In this document: in pieces, positions 42,693 through 50,569 of the stretch
How positions within the stretch are numbered: position 1 is the stretch's first letter
How the letters are laid out: every line of letters starts with the position of its first letter
NCBI RefSeq assembly: GCF_008638365.1
Contig: NZ_VWVU01000001.1
Location: forward strand, 248,001 to 312,000
Length of the DNA: 64,000 bases
DNA from: Nocardiopsis quinghaiensis
Lineage (GTDB): Bacteria > Actinomycetota > Actinomycetes > Streptosporangiales > Streptosporangiaceae
Direction of reading: 5' to 3'
The notes under the pieces: model-generated
Seen by the model: the letters and a program-made list of their open reading frames with translations, nothing else
Told to the model about the DNA's origin: nothing
Database searches by the model: none
Position numbers and translations under genes: made by a program

Positions 42693-44535
42693 GGTCGATG
42701 ACCTCCTGCAGCACGTCCGCGAGCTCCTCGGCCTTGAACGGCAGGCCGCGGACCTTGTTGTAACCGATGACGTCGACCAGGAACCTGCCTCGCAGCAGCA
42801 GTGACAGCTGGCCCAGGTTGATCTCGGGGACCACCACCCGCTCGTAGCGGTGCAGCACCTCGCCGAGGTTGGCCGGGAACGGGTTCAGGTGCCGCAGGTG
42901 CGCCTGCGCCACCCGGCCGCCCGCACGGCGCACGCGGCGCACCGCCGCGGTGATCGAGCCGTAGGTGCCGCCCCAGCCCAGCACCAGGACGTCGGCCTCT
43001 CCGCCGGGATCGTCCACCTCCAGTTCGGGGATGTCCCGGGCGATCGCCTCGATCTTGCCCTGGCGCGTGCGCACCATCAGGTCGTGGTTGGCGGGCGTGT
43101 AGGAGATGTCACCGCTCTGCGCGTGCTTCTCGATGCCGCCGATCCGGTGCTCCAGACCGGCCGTGCCCGGCACCGCCCACGGGCGGGCGAGCGTCTCCTC
43201 GTCGCGCAGGTAGGGGAGGAAGTCCCCCTCCGCCCCGTTCGGTCCGGTCGCGAACCCCGGATCGATCTCCGGCAGGTCGGACACCTCCGGCAGCCGCCAG
43301 GGCTCCGACCCGTTGGCCAGGTACCCGTCGGAGAGCACGACCACCGGCGTGCGGTAGCGCACCGCGATCCGGACCGCCTCCAGCGCGGCGTCGAAGCAGT
43401 TGGCGGGCGAGGAGGGCGCCACCACCGGCACCGGGGACTCGCCGTTGCGCCCGTACAGGGCCATGAGCAGGTCGGTCTGCTCGGTCTTGGTCGGCATGCC
43501 GGTACTCGGTCCGGCGCGCTGCACGTCGATGACCACCAGCGGCAGCTCGGTCATCACCGCCAGCCCCACGGTCTCCTGTTTGAGCACCATGCCCGGGCCG
43601 GAGGTGGTGGTGACCCCCAGGGACCCGCCGAAGGACGCGCCCAGGGCGGCGCCCACACCGGAGATCTCGTCCTCGGCCTGGAACGTGCGCACACCGAACT
43701 GCTTGTGCCTGGACAGCTCGTGCAGGATGTCCGAGGCCGGGGTGATCGGGTACGAGCCCAGGAACAGGGGCAGCCCCGACCGCTTGGACCCGGCGATCAG
43801 ACCGTAGGCGGTGGCCAGGTTGCCGGTGATGTTGCGGTAGGTGCCCGCCGGGAGCCTGGCGGGTTTGATCTCGTAGGAGACCGCGAAGTCCTCGGTGGTC
43901 TCACCGAAGTTCCACCCGGCCTGGAACGCGCTCAGGTTCGCGGCGAGGATGTCGGGCTTGGCGGAGAACTTCGACTTCAGGAACGAGGTCGTCCCCTCGG
44001 TCGGCCGGTTGTACATCCACGACAGCAGCCCCAGGGCGAACATGTTCTTCGCCCGTTGCGCGTCCTTCTTGGAGACGTCCGTGCCGGCCAGCGCCTCCAC
44101 CGTCATGGAGGTCAGGGGCACCGCGCTCACCTTGAACGAGTCCAGGGTCCCGTCCGTGAGCGGGTCGACCGTGTACCCCACCTTGGCCAGGCTGCGCTTG
44201 GTGAACTCGTCGGTGTTGACGATCACGGTGGCGCCCCGGGGCAGGTCGCCCAGGTTGACCTTGAGGGCGGCGGGGTTCATCGCCACCAGCACGTCCGGCG
44301 CGTCGCCCGGAGTCATGATGTCGTGGTCGGCGAAGTGCAGCTGGAAGCTGGACACCCCCGGGAGCGTCCCGGCGGGCGCGCGGATCTCCGCGGGGAAGTT
44401 CGGCAGGGTCGACAGGTCGTTGCCGAACGACGCCGTCTCCTGTGTGAAGCGGTCACCGGTCAGCTGCATGCCGTCGCCGGAGTCACCGGCGAAGCGGATG
44501 ACGACGCGGTCGAGCTGTTCGATCTGTTTGGCCAC
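42685..44535 (-). CDS. korA: 2-oxoacid:ferredoxin oxidoreductase, fused gamma-alpha subunit
   Basis: A 616-residue fusion. Residues 1-190 are the gamma domain (RVVIRFAGDSGDGMQLTGDR), and the remainder is the pyrimidine-binding alpha domain (SKRSGLPLFLGSYPITPASD, GLAVMTELPLVVIDVQRAGP). The GTG at 44535 is used because AAGGAGG precedes it and the longer frame adds 51 unlikely residues. It partners KorB, encoded immediately downstream. The pathway role is as for KorB. Confidence 0.95.
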   Translation of the reverse strand: MAKQIEQLDRVVIRFAGDSGDGMQLTGDRFTQETASFGNDLSTLPNFPAEIRAPAGTLPGVSSFQLHFADHDIMTPGDAPDVLVAMNPAALKVNLGDLPRGATVIVNTDEFTKRSLAKVGYTVDPLTDGTLDSFKVSAVPLTSMTVEALAGTDVSKKDAQRAKNMFALGLLSWMYNRPTEGTTSFLKSKFSAKPDILAANLSAFQAGWNFGETTEDFAVSYEIKPARLPAGTYRNITGNLATAYGLIAGSKRSGLPLFLGSYPITPASDILHELSRHKQFGVRTFQAEDEISGVGAALGASFGGSLGVTTTSGPGMVLKQETVGLAVMTELPLVVIDVQRAGPSTGMPTKTEQTDLLMALYGRNGESPVPVVAPSSPANCFDAALEAVRIAVRYRTPVVVLSDGYLANGSEPWRLPEVSDLPEIDPGFATGPNGAEGDFLPYLRDEETLARPWAVPGTAGLEHRIGGIEKHAQSGDISYTPANHDLMVRTRQGKIEAIARDIPELEVDDPGGEADVLVLGWGGTYGSITAAVRRVRRAGGRVAQAHLRHLNPFPANLGEVLHRYERVVVPEINLGQLSLLLRGRFLVDVIGYNKVRGLPFKAEELADVLQEVIDRD

Positions 44536-45075
44536 TGAGATCGACGACCTCCTTGGTGAGCCGCCGGTCGTGACGGGCGGCGGCGCTCGGGTGTCAGCCC
44601 CCGACCGGACCGTACCGTCGCGGACGGGTGTCTGGTTCGGGGACGTGGGGACAGCGTTCGCGGCCCTCGCGATCGCCGGATGCGCCAACCCGGTCCCGCG
44701 CGGTGTGGTCGTGCCGCGACGGCCGGGCCGCGAAGGAGCCAGCCTTCAACGACACGGCCATCCGCTCACCGGGCCGAGGGGACGGAGTCCCGACGGCCTG
44801 GTAGGCGGAGTGATGAGAGCCACGCTCGCACTATAGGTCGTCGGGGGCGCCGGGGCGGCGGCCGGGTGGCGATTCTCACACGGGCGGTTCGCCCGGGAGG
44901 CGGGGACGGAAGTGCCGGGAGGTGGGGAAGGAACCGGCGGGTGGAGCGGGGCGTGGGGGAGCCGGGAACCAGGGATGTGACCGACGGCTGGTCACACGGG
45001 GAACGCGGGATGCAGACCCGCACGTTTGTCACCATGTATACGCATCCGGGGTCGGCTGAACGAGGAGGTGGCGGC
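44536..45075. other. Divergent intergenic region between korA and the M48 protease gene
   Basis: 540 bases holding both promoters. An in-frame ATG at 45010 could be an alternative protease start. I see no further gene, hairpin or repeat with confidence. Confidence 0.5.
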
Positions 45076-45939
45076 GTGCACGTCAACGTGGCCCGTGCGA
45101 TCGGCCTGTTCGTCGGTGCCGCGGTACTCGTCGTCACGGTCGGCTGGCTGTGCGGCGCCGAGAAGGGCGCCCAGTTCTCCGCGACCCTGGTGGTGTGCGC
45201 CGGGGTGCTGGTCTACCTCTTCGGTGAGTCCCTGGCGCTGCGCGCGATGCGGGCCCGGCCGGTCAGCGAGATCGAGCAGCCCGAGCTGTACCGGATCGTC
45301 CGGGAGCTGGCCACCGCGGCCAGGCAGCCGATGCCGAAGCTGTACCTGTCGCCCGTGCGCTCGCCCAACGCCTTCGCCACCGGCGGCAGCCCGCGCCGCG
45401 CCGCCGTGTGCTGCACCACGGGGCTGCTGCGCACCCTGGACGAGCGCGAGCTGCGCGGAGTGATCGCCCACGAACTGGCGCACATCCGCGCCCACGACAC
45501 CCTGATCAGCTCGGTGGCGACCACCCTGACCGCGGTCATCACGGCCATGTCGATGGTCGCGTTCCTCCTCCCGCTCGGGGAGTCGGAGGAGACCGACATG
45601 CCCAACCTGCTGGGGGGGCTGATGGTGGCGCTGCTGGCGCCCCTCGCGGCGTTGGTCGTCCACTTCGGAGTGGGGCGCCGACGCGAGTTCCGGGCCGACG
45701 AGCAGGCCGCGAGGATGACCGGGGACCCGGAGGGGCTGGCCGCCGCGCTGGGCAAGCTGGAGGCGGGCGCGTACCGGTACCCGCTGCCCCGGGAGCGCAG
45801 CCTGCTGGCGTCGGCGCACCTGATGACCACCAACCCGTTCCCGTGCGGTGTGGGCCGCCTCTTCGCCGCCCACCCGCCGACCACCGAGCGCGTCCGGAGG
45901 CTGCGGCTCCTGCGCCGTGAGTGGGACATGGGCGGATAG
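45076..45939 (+). CDS. M48-family (HtpX-like) membrane zinc metalloprotease
   Basis: A 287-residue integral membrane peptidase. Two N-terminal hydrophobic helices are followed by the zinc motif HELAH at about 132-136 (VIAHELAHIRAHD), a further membrane hairpin (MSMVAFLLPL, MVALLAPLAALVV), and the third-ligand region RRREFRADEQAARM. HtpX-type enzymes degrade damaged membrane proteins. GTG 45076 is chosen for its GAGGAGGTGG ribosome-binding site; ATG 45010 in frame is possible. Single gene facing yajQ across a strong hairpin. Confidence 0.9.
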   Translation: MHVNVARAIGLFVGAAVLVVTVGWLCGAEKGAQFSATLVVCAGVLVYLFGESLALRAMRARPVSEIEQPELYRIVRELATAARQPMPKLYLSPVRSPNAFATGGSPRRAAVCCTTGLLRTLDERELRGVIAHELAHIRAHDTLISSVATTLTAVITAMSMVAFLLPLGESEETDMPNLLGGLMVALLAPLAALVVHFGVGRRREFRADEQAARMTGDPEGLAAALGKLEAGAYRYPLPRERSLLASAHLMTTNPFPCGVGRLFAAHPPTTERVRRLRLLRREWDMGG

Positions 45940-45942
45940 GCA

Positions 45943-45983
45943 CGGCGACGGCCGCCCACCGAGGAGGCGGGCGGCCGTCGCCG
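45943..45983. terminator. Bidirectional terminator between the M48 gene and yajQ
   Basis: CGGCGACGGCCGCCC (45943-45957) pairs perfectly with GGGCGGCCGTCGCCG (45969-45983) around an 11-base loop. The genes are convergent. Confidence 0.85.
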
Positions 45984-45989
45984 TCGTCG

Positions 45990-46487
45990 CTACCGGTAGT
46001 TGACGAACTGGATGGCCAGGTCGAGGTCCTTCTCCTTGATGAGGTTCTGGACCGACTGGAGGTCGTCCTTCTTCTTGGCGCTGACGCGCAGCTCGTCTCC
46101 CTGGATCTGGGCCTTGACGCCCTTGGGTCCCTCGTCGCGGATCAGCTTGGAGATCTTCTTGGCGTCCTCGGAGGTGATGCCCTCCTTGAGGCCGACGGGA
46201 AGGCGGTACTCCTTGCCGGAGGGGCGGGGCTCGTCGGCGGGGTCAAGGATCTTCAGGGAGAGCTTGCGCTTGATCAGCTTCTCCTTGAAGACCTCCAGGG
46301 CGGCGTTGACCCGCTCCTCGGAGTTGCCCTTGATCTCGATCCCGTCATCGCCCTGCCAGGCGATGGTGGTACCGGTGCCCTTGAAGTCGAACCGCTGGGC
46401 CAACTCCTTGCCGGTCTGGTTCAGGGCGTTGTCGACCTCCTGACGGTCGAGTTTGGACACGACGTCGAAACTGGAATCGGCGGCCAC
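45990..46487 (-). CDS. yajQ: YajQ-family nucleotide-binding protein
   Basis: A 165-residue YajQ/DUF520 protein. The family start is [18 protein letters not shown], then [33 protein letters not shown] and a C-terminal AIQFVNYR, all conserved. Some family members bind cyclic di-GMP; most bind nucleotides or nucleic acid with unclear roles. GTG start at 46487. Length is normal. Single gene. Confidence 0.95.
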   Translation of the reverse strand: MAADSSFDVVSKLDRQEVDNALNQTGKELAQRFDFKGTGTTIAWQGDDGIEIKGNSEERVNAALEVFKEKLIKRKLSLKILDPADEPRPSGKEYRLPVGLKEGITSEDAKKISKLIRDEGPKGVKAQIQGDELRVSAKKKDDLQSVQNLIKEKDLDLAIQFVNYR

Positions 46488-46720
46488 GTTCGCTCACACC
46501 CCGCTAGTCATCATGGGTCGCGGACGCCCGGGGACGCCCGCGTGGGTCTCGTCGGCCCGCGCCGGACCCCCGGTGCGGGCAGGACTCCAGAGCTTAGCCG
46601 CGCCCTGCTCAGGCTGCCGAAGTGCCTGTTGGGGGCGCGCCCGGAGAACCGATTTCAGGTTCGGGCGGATCATCCGCTATTCTCGGTGGTGCGCCGCGAC
46701 GAACACGTCGCCGCAGCCCA

Positions 46721-46802
46721 GGCAGGTTGCCCGAGTGGCCAATGGGAGCGGACTGTAAATCCGTCGGCTTAGCCTTCCAAGGTTCGAATCCTTGACCTGC
46801 CA
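46721..46802 (+). tRNA. tRNA-Tyr (GTA)
   Basis: Acceptor GGCAGGT pairs with ACCTGCC. The anticodon stem-loop reads GGACTGTAAATCC with GTA at the anticodon, a long variable arm (GTCGGCTTAGCCTTCC) follows as expected for a class II tRNA, and the T-loop is GGTTCGAATCC. The 3' CCA is not encoded. Confidence 0.95.
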
Positions 46803-46813
46803 CAGTGGGGAAC

Positions 46814-46845
46814 GAGGCCCCGGCACCATCAGGTGCCGGGGCCTC
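46814..46845 (+). terminator. Terminator of the tRNA-Tyr transcript
   Basis: GAGGCCCCGGCACC, loop ATCA, GGTGCCGGGGCCTC: a perfect 14-bp stem followed by TTCGT, 12 bases after the tRNA. Confidence 0.9.
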
Positions 46846-47420
46846 TTCGTGTTCGGGGGTGCCCGCGGAGCGGGATCCGGGCGCCCCGGGGTGAGGAGAC
46901 ATGGGTCACATCCGTGTCGGCCGACGAGGGCCGACGAGGAGCGGGACCGTGTTCTGGTCCCGGAACTGGCGGCTTCCGCGATTCGGCCGATCGCGTCTCC
47001 GTCGCGTTCGGGACACGGGCTGGTAACGCAGTTTTTTCTGCCCGGTGGCGGACGGCCGGGGGAGGGGTGCGCATCCCCATGGGTGCTGAGCTGCGGATTC
47101 GCCCTTCCTGCGGGTGGTCCGGGGGTGGGGGCCTGCCGCAGCTGCGCGGATAGCGGATGGTGTGTCCGCTTCGCCGTTCAGGCCCCGGCCTGGGCGGAAG
47201 TCAGTCCTTTGCGCGGATCGTGCGAAAAGAGACTCAATATATCTATTCGCGGTCGACGCGAAAAGAGTTCTTGCGACAATATGGACAAACTGCTTTCCGG
47301 GTTTCGGCGTTGACAAAAACCGGGGGGCGGATGATGATTGCCCCAGTCCACCGCGACACAGGTGCAAGAAGCGCCTGCGTCTTTTTCTGTCAATCCTCGT
47401 ATCCGATTCTCGGGGGAAAC
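46846..47420. other. Long leader region upstream of the secreted-protein operon
   Basis: About 575 bases without a gene. The part from 47215 on is markedly AT-richer. It contains a direct repeat GCGAAAAGAG at 47222-47231 and 47258-47267 (36 bases apart), a TTGACA at 47310-47315 that could be a -35 box, and the attenuator-like hairpin at 47359-47386. This looks like a regulated promoter and leader for the operon at 47421. Confidence 0.55.
47359..47386 (+). promoter_or_regulatory. Attenuator-like hairpin with T-run in the operon leader
   Basis: CAGGTGC, loop AAGAA, GCGCCTG (one G-T pair), then CGTCTTTTTC. It is shaped as an intrinsic terminator but stands 35 bases before the first start codon of the secreted-protein operon. 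Confidence 0.5.
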
Positions 47421-47672
47421 ATGATCAAGAAGATGGCCGCTGCTGGCCTGGTCGCCGGTGCCGCGATGGGCGCTCTCCTCATGGGGGCTCCCGCTCACGC
47501 TAGTGGTTCTCACGGTGGGGACCAGCAGTTCAACCAGAACCTGCAGCTGGTTCCGATCCAGTCCTGCAACCTGGAGGCCACCGTCGGCCTGGTCGCGGTC
47601 AACATCCCGATCCTGTCGCCGCAGACCACCGGTGACTGCGTGAACGGCCCTGTCGGCACCAACATCAGCTAG
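47421..47672 (+). CDS. Secreted two-cysteine protein, tandem copy 1
   Basis: An 83-residue secreted protein. The signal peptide ends at APAHA. The mature part of about 55 residues has GSHGGDQQFNQNLQLVPIQS, a Cys, then VGLVAVNIPILSPQTTGDC with the second Cys 24 residues later. Alternating hydrophobic residues suggest an amyloid- or beta-prone strand pair, and the layout recalls chaplins and rodlins without matching their domains. First of four tandem paralogues. Surface or spore-coat location is an inference. Confidence 0.8.
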   Translation: MIKKMAAAGLVAGAAMGALLMGAPAHASGSHGGDQQFNQNLQLVPIQSCNLEATVGLVAVNIPILSPQTTGDCVNGPVGTNIS

Positions 47673-47728
47673 TTCCGGCAATCCGTCCGACCGAGACAAT
47701 ATCTCAAACTTTTTCGAAGGGTAATTCA

Positions 47729-47980
47729 ATGCTGCGTAAGCTCGGTGTTGCCGGCCTCGTCGCTGGTGCCGCTTTCGGTGTCGTTCTCTCCGGTTCCCCG
47801 GCCTCCGCCGGCTCGACGCACGGCGGCGACCAGCAGTACAACCAGAACCTGCAGGCCGTTCCGGTCCAGCTGTGCAACTCGGAGATCGTCGTCGGCCTGG
47901 TCGCGGTCAACGTGCCGGTCCTGTCGCCGCAGACCACGGGCGACTGCGTCAACGGCCCGATCAGCACCAACATCGACTAG
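47729..47980 (+). CDS. Secreted two-cysteine protein, tandem copy 2
   Basis: An 83-residue paralogue: MLRKLGVAGLVAGAAFGVVL signal, cleavage near SPASA, then GGDQQYNQNLQAVPVQLCN and VGLVAVNVPVLSPQTTGDC. From 47801 on, its DNA is almost identical to copy 3 (one codon insertion and a few bases), so recent duplication or gene conversion is likely. Separated from copy 1 by 56 bases with its own AAGGG ribosome-binding site. Confidence 0.8.
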   Translation: MLRKLGVAGLVAGAAFGVVLSGSPASAGSTHGGDQQYNQNLQAVPVQLCNSEIVVGLVAVNVPVLSPQTTGDCVNGPISTNID

Positions 47981-47992
47981 GAGATCCCTGAC

Positions 47993-48247
47993 ATGCTGCG
48001 CAAGTTCACCACTGCCACGGCTGTCGCCGGGATCGCCCTGGGCACCATCCTGGCCGCCACGCCGGCCTCCGCCGGCTCGACGCACGGCGGCGACCAGCAG
48101 TACAACCAGAACCTGCAGGCCGTTCCGGTCCAGCTGTGCAACTCGGAGATCGTCGTGGGCATCCTGGCCGCGGTCAACGTGCCGGTCCTGTCGCCGCAGA
48201 CCACGGGCGACTGCGTCAACGGCCCGATCAGCACCAACATCGACTAG
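47993..48247 (+). CDS. Secreted two-cysteine protein, tandem copy 3
   Basis: An 84-residue paralogue whose mature part equals copy 2 except for the segment VGILAAVNV in place of VGLVAVNV. The signal peptide differs more than the mature part, unlike ordinary divergence. It starts 12 bases after copy 2, with GGAG 10 bases upstream of its ATG. Confidence 0.8.
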   Translation: MLRKFTTATAVAGIALGTILAATPASAGSTHGGDQQYNQNLQAVPVQLCNSEIVVGILAAVNVPVLSPQTTGDCVNGPISTNID

Positions 48248-48255
48248 GGGACGGC

Positions 48256-48519
48256 ATGCTGCGCAAGTTCACGGCGGCCGCCGCGATCGCCGGTGTCGCC
48301 CTGGGCGCGATGCTCGCCGCCTCGCCCGCCTCCGCAGGCTCGTCGCACGGTGGGGACCAGCAGTTCAACCAGAACCTGCAGTTGGTCCCGATCCAGCTCT
48401 GCAACACCGAGCTGTCCGTCGGTCTGGGAGCGGTCAACGTGCCGATCCTGTCGCCGCAGACGACCGGCGACTGCGTCAACGGGCCCGCGTGGACCAACGC
48501 GAGCCACGGCGACCACTAG
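48256..48519 (+). CDS. Secreted two-cysteine protein, tandem copy 4
   Basis: An 87-residue paralogue starting 8 bases after copy 3. The mature part GGDQQFNQNLQLVPIQLCN and VGLGAVNVPILSPQTTGDC resembles copy 1 more than copies 2 and 3. It ends with a distinct His/Asp tail (TNASHGDH) that could bind metal. It is the last gene before the terminator at 48612. Confidence 0.8.
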   Translation: MLRKFTAAAAIAGVALGAMLAASPASAGSSHGGDQQFNQNLQLVPIQLCNTELSVGLGAVNVPILSPQTTGDCVNGPAWTNASHGDH

Positions 48520-48611
48520 GGACGGCCACGAGGTCGACGACAACGGCCACGGTGACCGACCACCCCCGGGTGGTGGGGACCTCGGCCCCGCGGTAACGGA
48601 ACACATGGTCC

Positions 48612-48648
48612 GTCGAGGCCCCCCGGCACCCTGCCGGGGGGCCTCGAC
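48612..48648 (+). terminator. Terminator of the secreted-protein operon
   Basis: GTCGAGGCCCCCCGGCA, loop CCC, TGCCGGGGGGCCTCGAC: a perfect 17-bp stem about 90 bases after the fourth gene. Confidence 0.9.
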
Positions 48649-48787
48649 GCGGCTCTGGGCCCGCCGTTCCGCCGGACACATGGGGTCACGAGGCGCGGGT
48701 AGGCGGATTCGGGATCCAGGGTGTGAGGCCACGGACCACAGGGGCCCGGTGGTCCGAGAGGGACCGAAAGAGGAGGAGAGAGGCCAG

Positions 48788-49357
48788 ATGAGGCGCACGA
48801 TCCTGACCGGAGCGGCACTACTGCTGGCGGTCACCGCCTGCGGCGAGCAGGTGGCCACGCCCGATGTGCCCGAGGGCGCTCCCGAGGCCGAGCAGAGCCC
48901 GCAGGAGGAGGGCGGCGACCCGACGGCGACCAGCAGCCCGGGGGACGCGGCCAGCCCGGAGGACCAGGCCAGCCCGGGAGACGAGGGCGCCGGAGGAGAG
49001 GGCCAGGGGTCCTACGTCTTCAACCGGTACGGCGACGAGAACGGGTTCGCCGACCGGCGTCCCACCGACTACGTCGCCACGGAGTTCACCACCTTCTCCG
49101 ACATGGACTGGCAGGAGTGGTCGGACGAGGCCGCTCGCGGCGAGGGGGAACTGCTGGGGACCTGGTGCATGGACGCGGGCTGCCAGGACGACCCCTACGA
49201 CGTCGAGGTCGAGCTGGGGGATCCGGTGGAGACCGGCGGCGCCACCTATTTCTCCACCTACACGATCACCGACTACGACGACGACATGTCGGAGGAGGTA
49301 CGTCAGGCGATGGAGGAGGCCGACGGCGGGCGCCTGGCGGTACCGGCCTCCGAGTAG
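48788..49357 (+). CDS. Putative lipoprotein
   Basis: A 189-residue protein with a short lipoprotein signal (MRRTILTGAALLLAVTAC, lipobox Cys18). A Pro/Glu/Ser/Asp-rich linker of about 45 residues follows, then an acidic globular part with two cysteines (TWCMDAGCQDD). The ATG follows GAGGAGGAGAG. No family recognised. It is probably anchored on the outer face of the membrane. The downstream region contains the promoter of the SMC locus. Confidence 0.7.
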   Translation: MRRTILTGAALLLAVTACGEQVATPDVPEGAPEAEQSPQEEGGDPTATSSPGDAASPEDQASPGDEGAGGEGQGSYVFNRYGDENGFADRRPTDYVATEFTTFSDMDWQEWSDEAARGEGELLGTWCMDAGCQDDPYDVEVELGDPVETGGATYFSTYTITDYDDDMSEEVRQAMEEADGGRLAVPASE

Positions 49358-49544
49358 GTTCCGGCGCGGCGACGGGTCCGGAGGCGGCCGTGTCCGGCGA
49401 TGGTGAGCTTCACCTCCGTTGTGGCTTCGCAGAATCATGCCAAAGTTCCTCAAAAGAACATAATGCCTGATCAGAGCGGGTGTCGCGGCCCTCTCGGCGG
49501 GGCCAGGCGGTGCCGAAACGGGCGTGGCGTGCCCGGGAGGTCTC

Positions 49545-49550
49545 TAGTCT
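49545..49550 (+). promoter_or_regulatory. -10 box for a probable leaderless transcript of the SMC locus
   Basis: TAGTCT within CTAGTCTGCT lies 8 bases before the GTG at 49559, which itself has no ribosome-binding site. The same CTAGTCTGCT decamer occurs at 56712 before the fourth gene. No clear -35 is seen. Confidence 0.5.
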
Positions 49551-49558
49551 GCTGAGTT

Positions 49559-50569
49559 GTGGGACTCAACCAGCGGACGGACAACCGCGCGGACGACGCA
49601 CAGGGCACCGGGGGGCGACCGGCGCCGCGGCACGGCCGCGCCGCACTGCTGCGCCTGGCCACCTGGTTCGAGGAGGCGGATCCAGGAAGGGCCGACGCCC
49701 TCGCCACCGCCGTCTACGCCCTGCCCCCCGCCCTCCACCTGGAGGGACGCGTGGACGAGGGTGTCGCCGCCACCACCAGTTGGTGGCAGGCCGACCCCGA
49801 CCGCAGCACCGTCATCGAGCGCCCCGGCACCCGGCTGCCCGAGCCGGTCCGCGACCACCGCGCCCAGCAGGCCCGCCTGCGCGACGCGGCCGAGTCCTCC
49901 GCGCACTGGCGTCGCGCCGGCGCCGCGCAGATCCGCGCCCTGCTCACCGAGCCCACCGGCCACCGCGCCCGCCTGGACCTGTCCGGGGCGGGGATGGAGG
50001 TCCTCATGGAACTCCTCACCGCGGCGCTCGGTTCCGGTGACGCCAGCCGGCGGTCCACGTCGGCCGGGGACCTGGAGTTCGCGCTGCGCCTGCACGTCAT
50101 CACCGCTCCGGGCGCCGAGGTCACCATCCAGGGCGAGGGCGGCGATCTGACCCTGGAGGGGCTGCGCCTGTGCGTCACCGCCTACGAACAGCACACCGTC
50201 GAGGAGGCTGCCGGAAGCGCCGGTGACGGCCCCTTGGACGACGCACCGGAGGAGGACGCACCGGAGGCGACCGGCCCCTCCGCCCCGGAAGAGGCCTCCA
50301 CGGACCCGTCCCCTCCCGAGTCCCTCACGTACCCGCTCCGCTCGGAGGTCCCGGAGACCCCGGAGCTTCCACCCACTCGGGTGTATCCGGCTGACCAGGG
50401 GGAACCCTCCGGGCCGGACGCCGGGGAACCGAATCCCGAAGGTTTCCCCGAAACCCCTGCCGAAGAACCCGAACCCACCGGTAACCTCCCTGGACCGGAC
50501 CCGGACGCCGAGACCACGGGTCCACTCGACCTGTCCGCGAACCGGTCCTGGACCCGATCGTGGGGGTGA
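49559..50569 (+). CDS. DUF2397 (TIGR02677-like) Wadjet-related protein, N-terminally short
   Basis: A 336-residue protein matching only the C-terminal half of the DUF2397 family: ALLRLATWFEEADPGRADAL, HLEGRVDEG, the TTSWWQADP signature, AAQIRALL and the final beta-rich HVITAPGAEVTIQGEGGDL. Family members are usually near 500 residues, with winged-helix N-terminal domains that are absent here; no lost piece can be found upstream. An acidic, Pro/Glu-rich tail of about 115 residues follows. It corresponds to the kleisin-like JetA position of Wadjet-type loci. GTG start without ribosome-binding site, probably leaderless. The next gene overlaps its stop. Family call by reading, not by profile search. 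Confidence 0.65.
   Translation: MGLNQRTDNRADDAQGTGGRPAPRHGRAALLRLATWFEEADPGRADALATAVYALPPALHLEGRVDEGVAATTSWWQADPDRSTVIERPGTRLPEPVRDHRAQQARLRDAAESSAHWRRAGAAQIRALLTEPTGHRARLDLSGAGMEVLMELLTAALGSGDASRRSTSAGDLEFALRLHVITAPGAEVTIQGEGGDLTLEGLRLCVTAYEQHTVEEAAGSAGDGPLDDAPEEDAPEATGPSAPEEASTDPSPPESLTYPLRSEVPETPELPPTRVYPADQGEPSGPDAGEPNPEGFPETPAEEPEPTGNLPGPDPDAETTGPLDLSANRSWTRSWG

Noticed and set aside
47421..48519. Calling the four secreted proteins chaplins or rodlins
   Set aside because: Signal, size and two cysteines fit loosely, but the conserved chaplin GNVVQVPVxxPVNxCGN core and rodlin repeats are not present.
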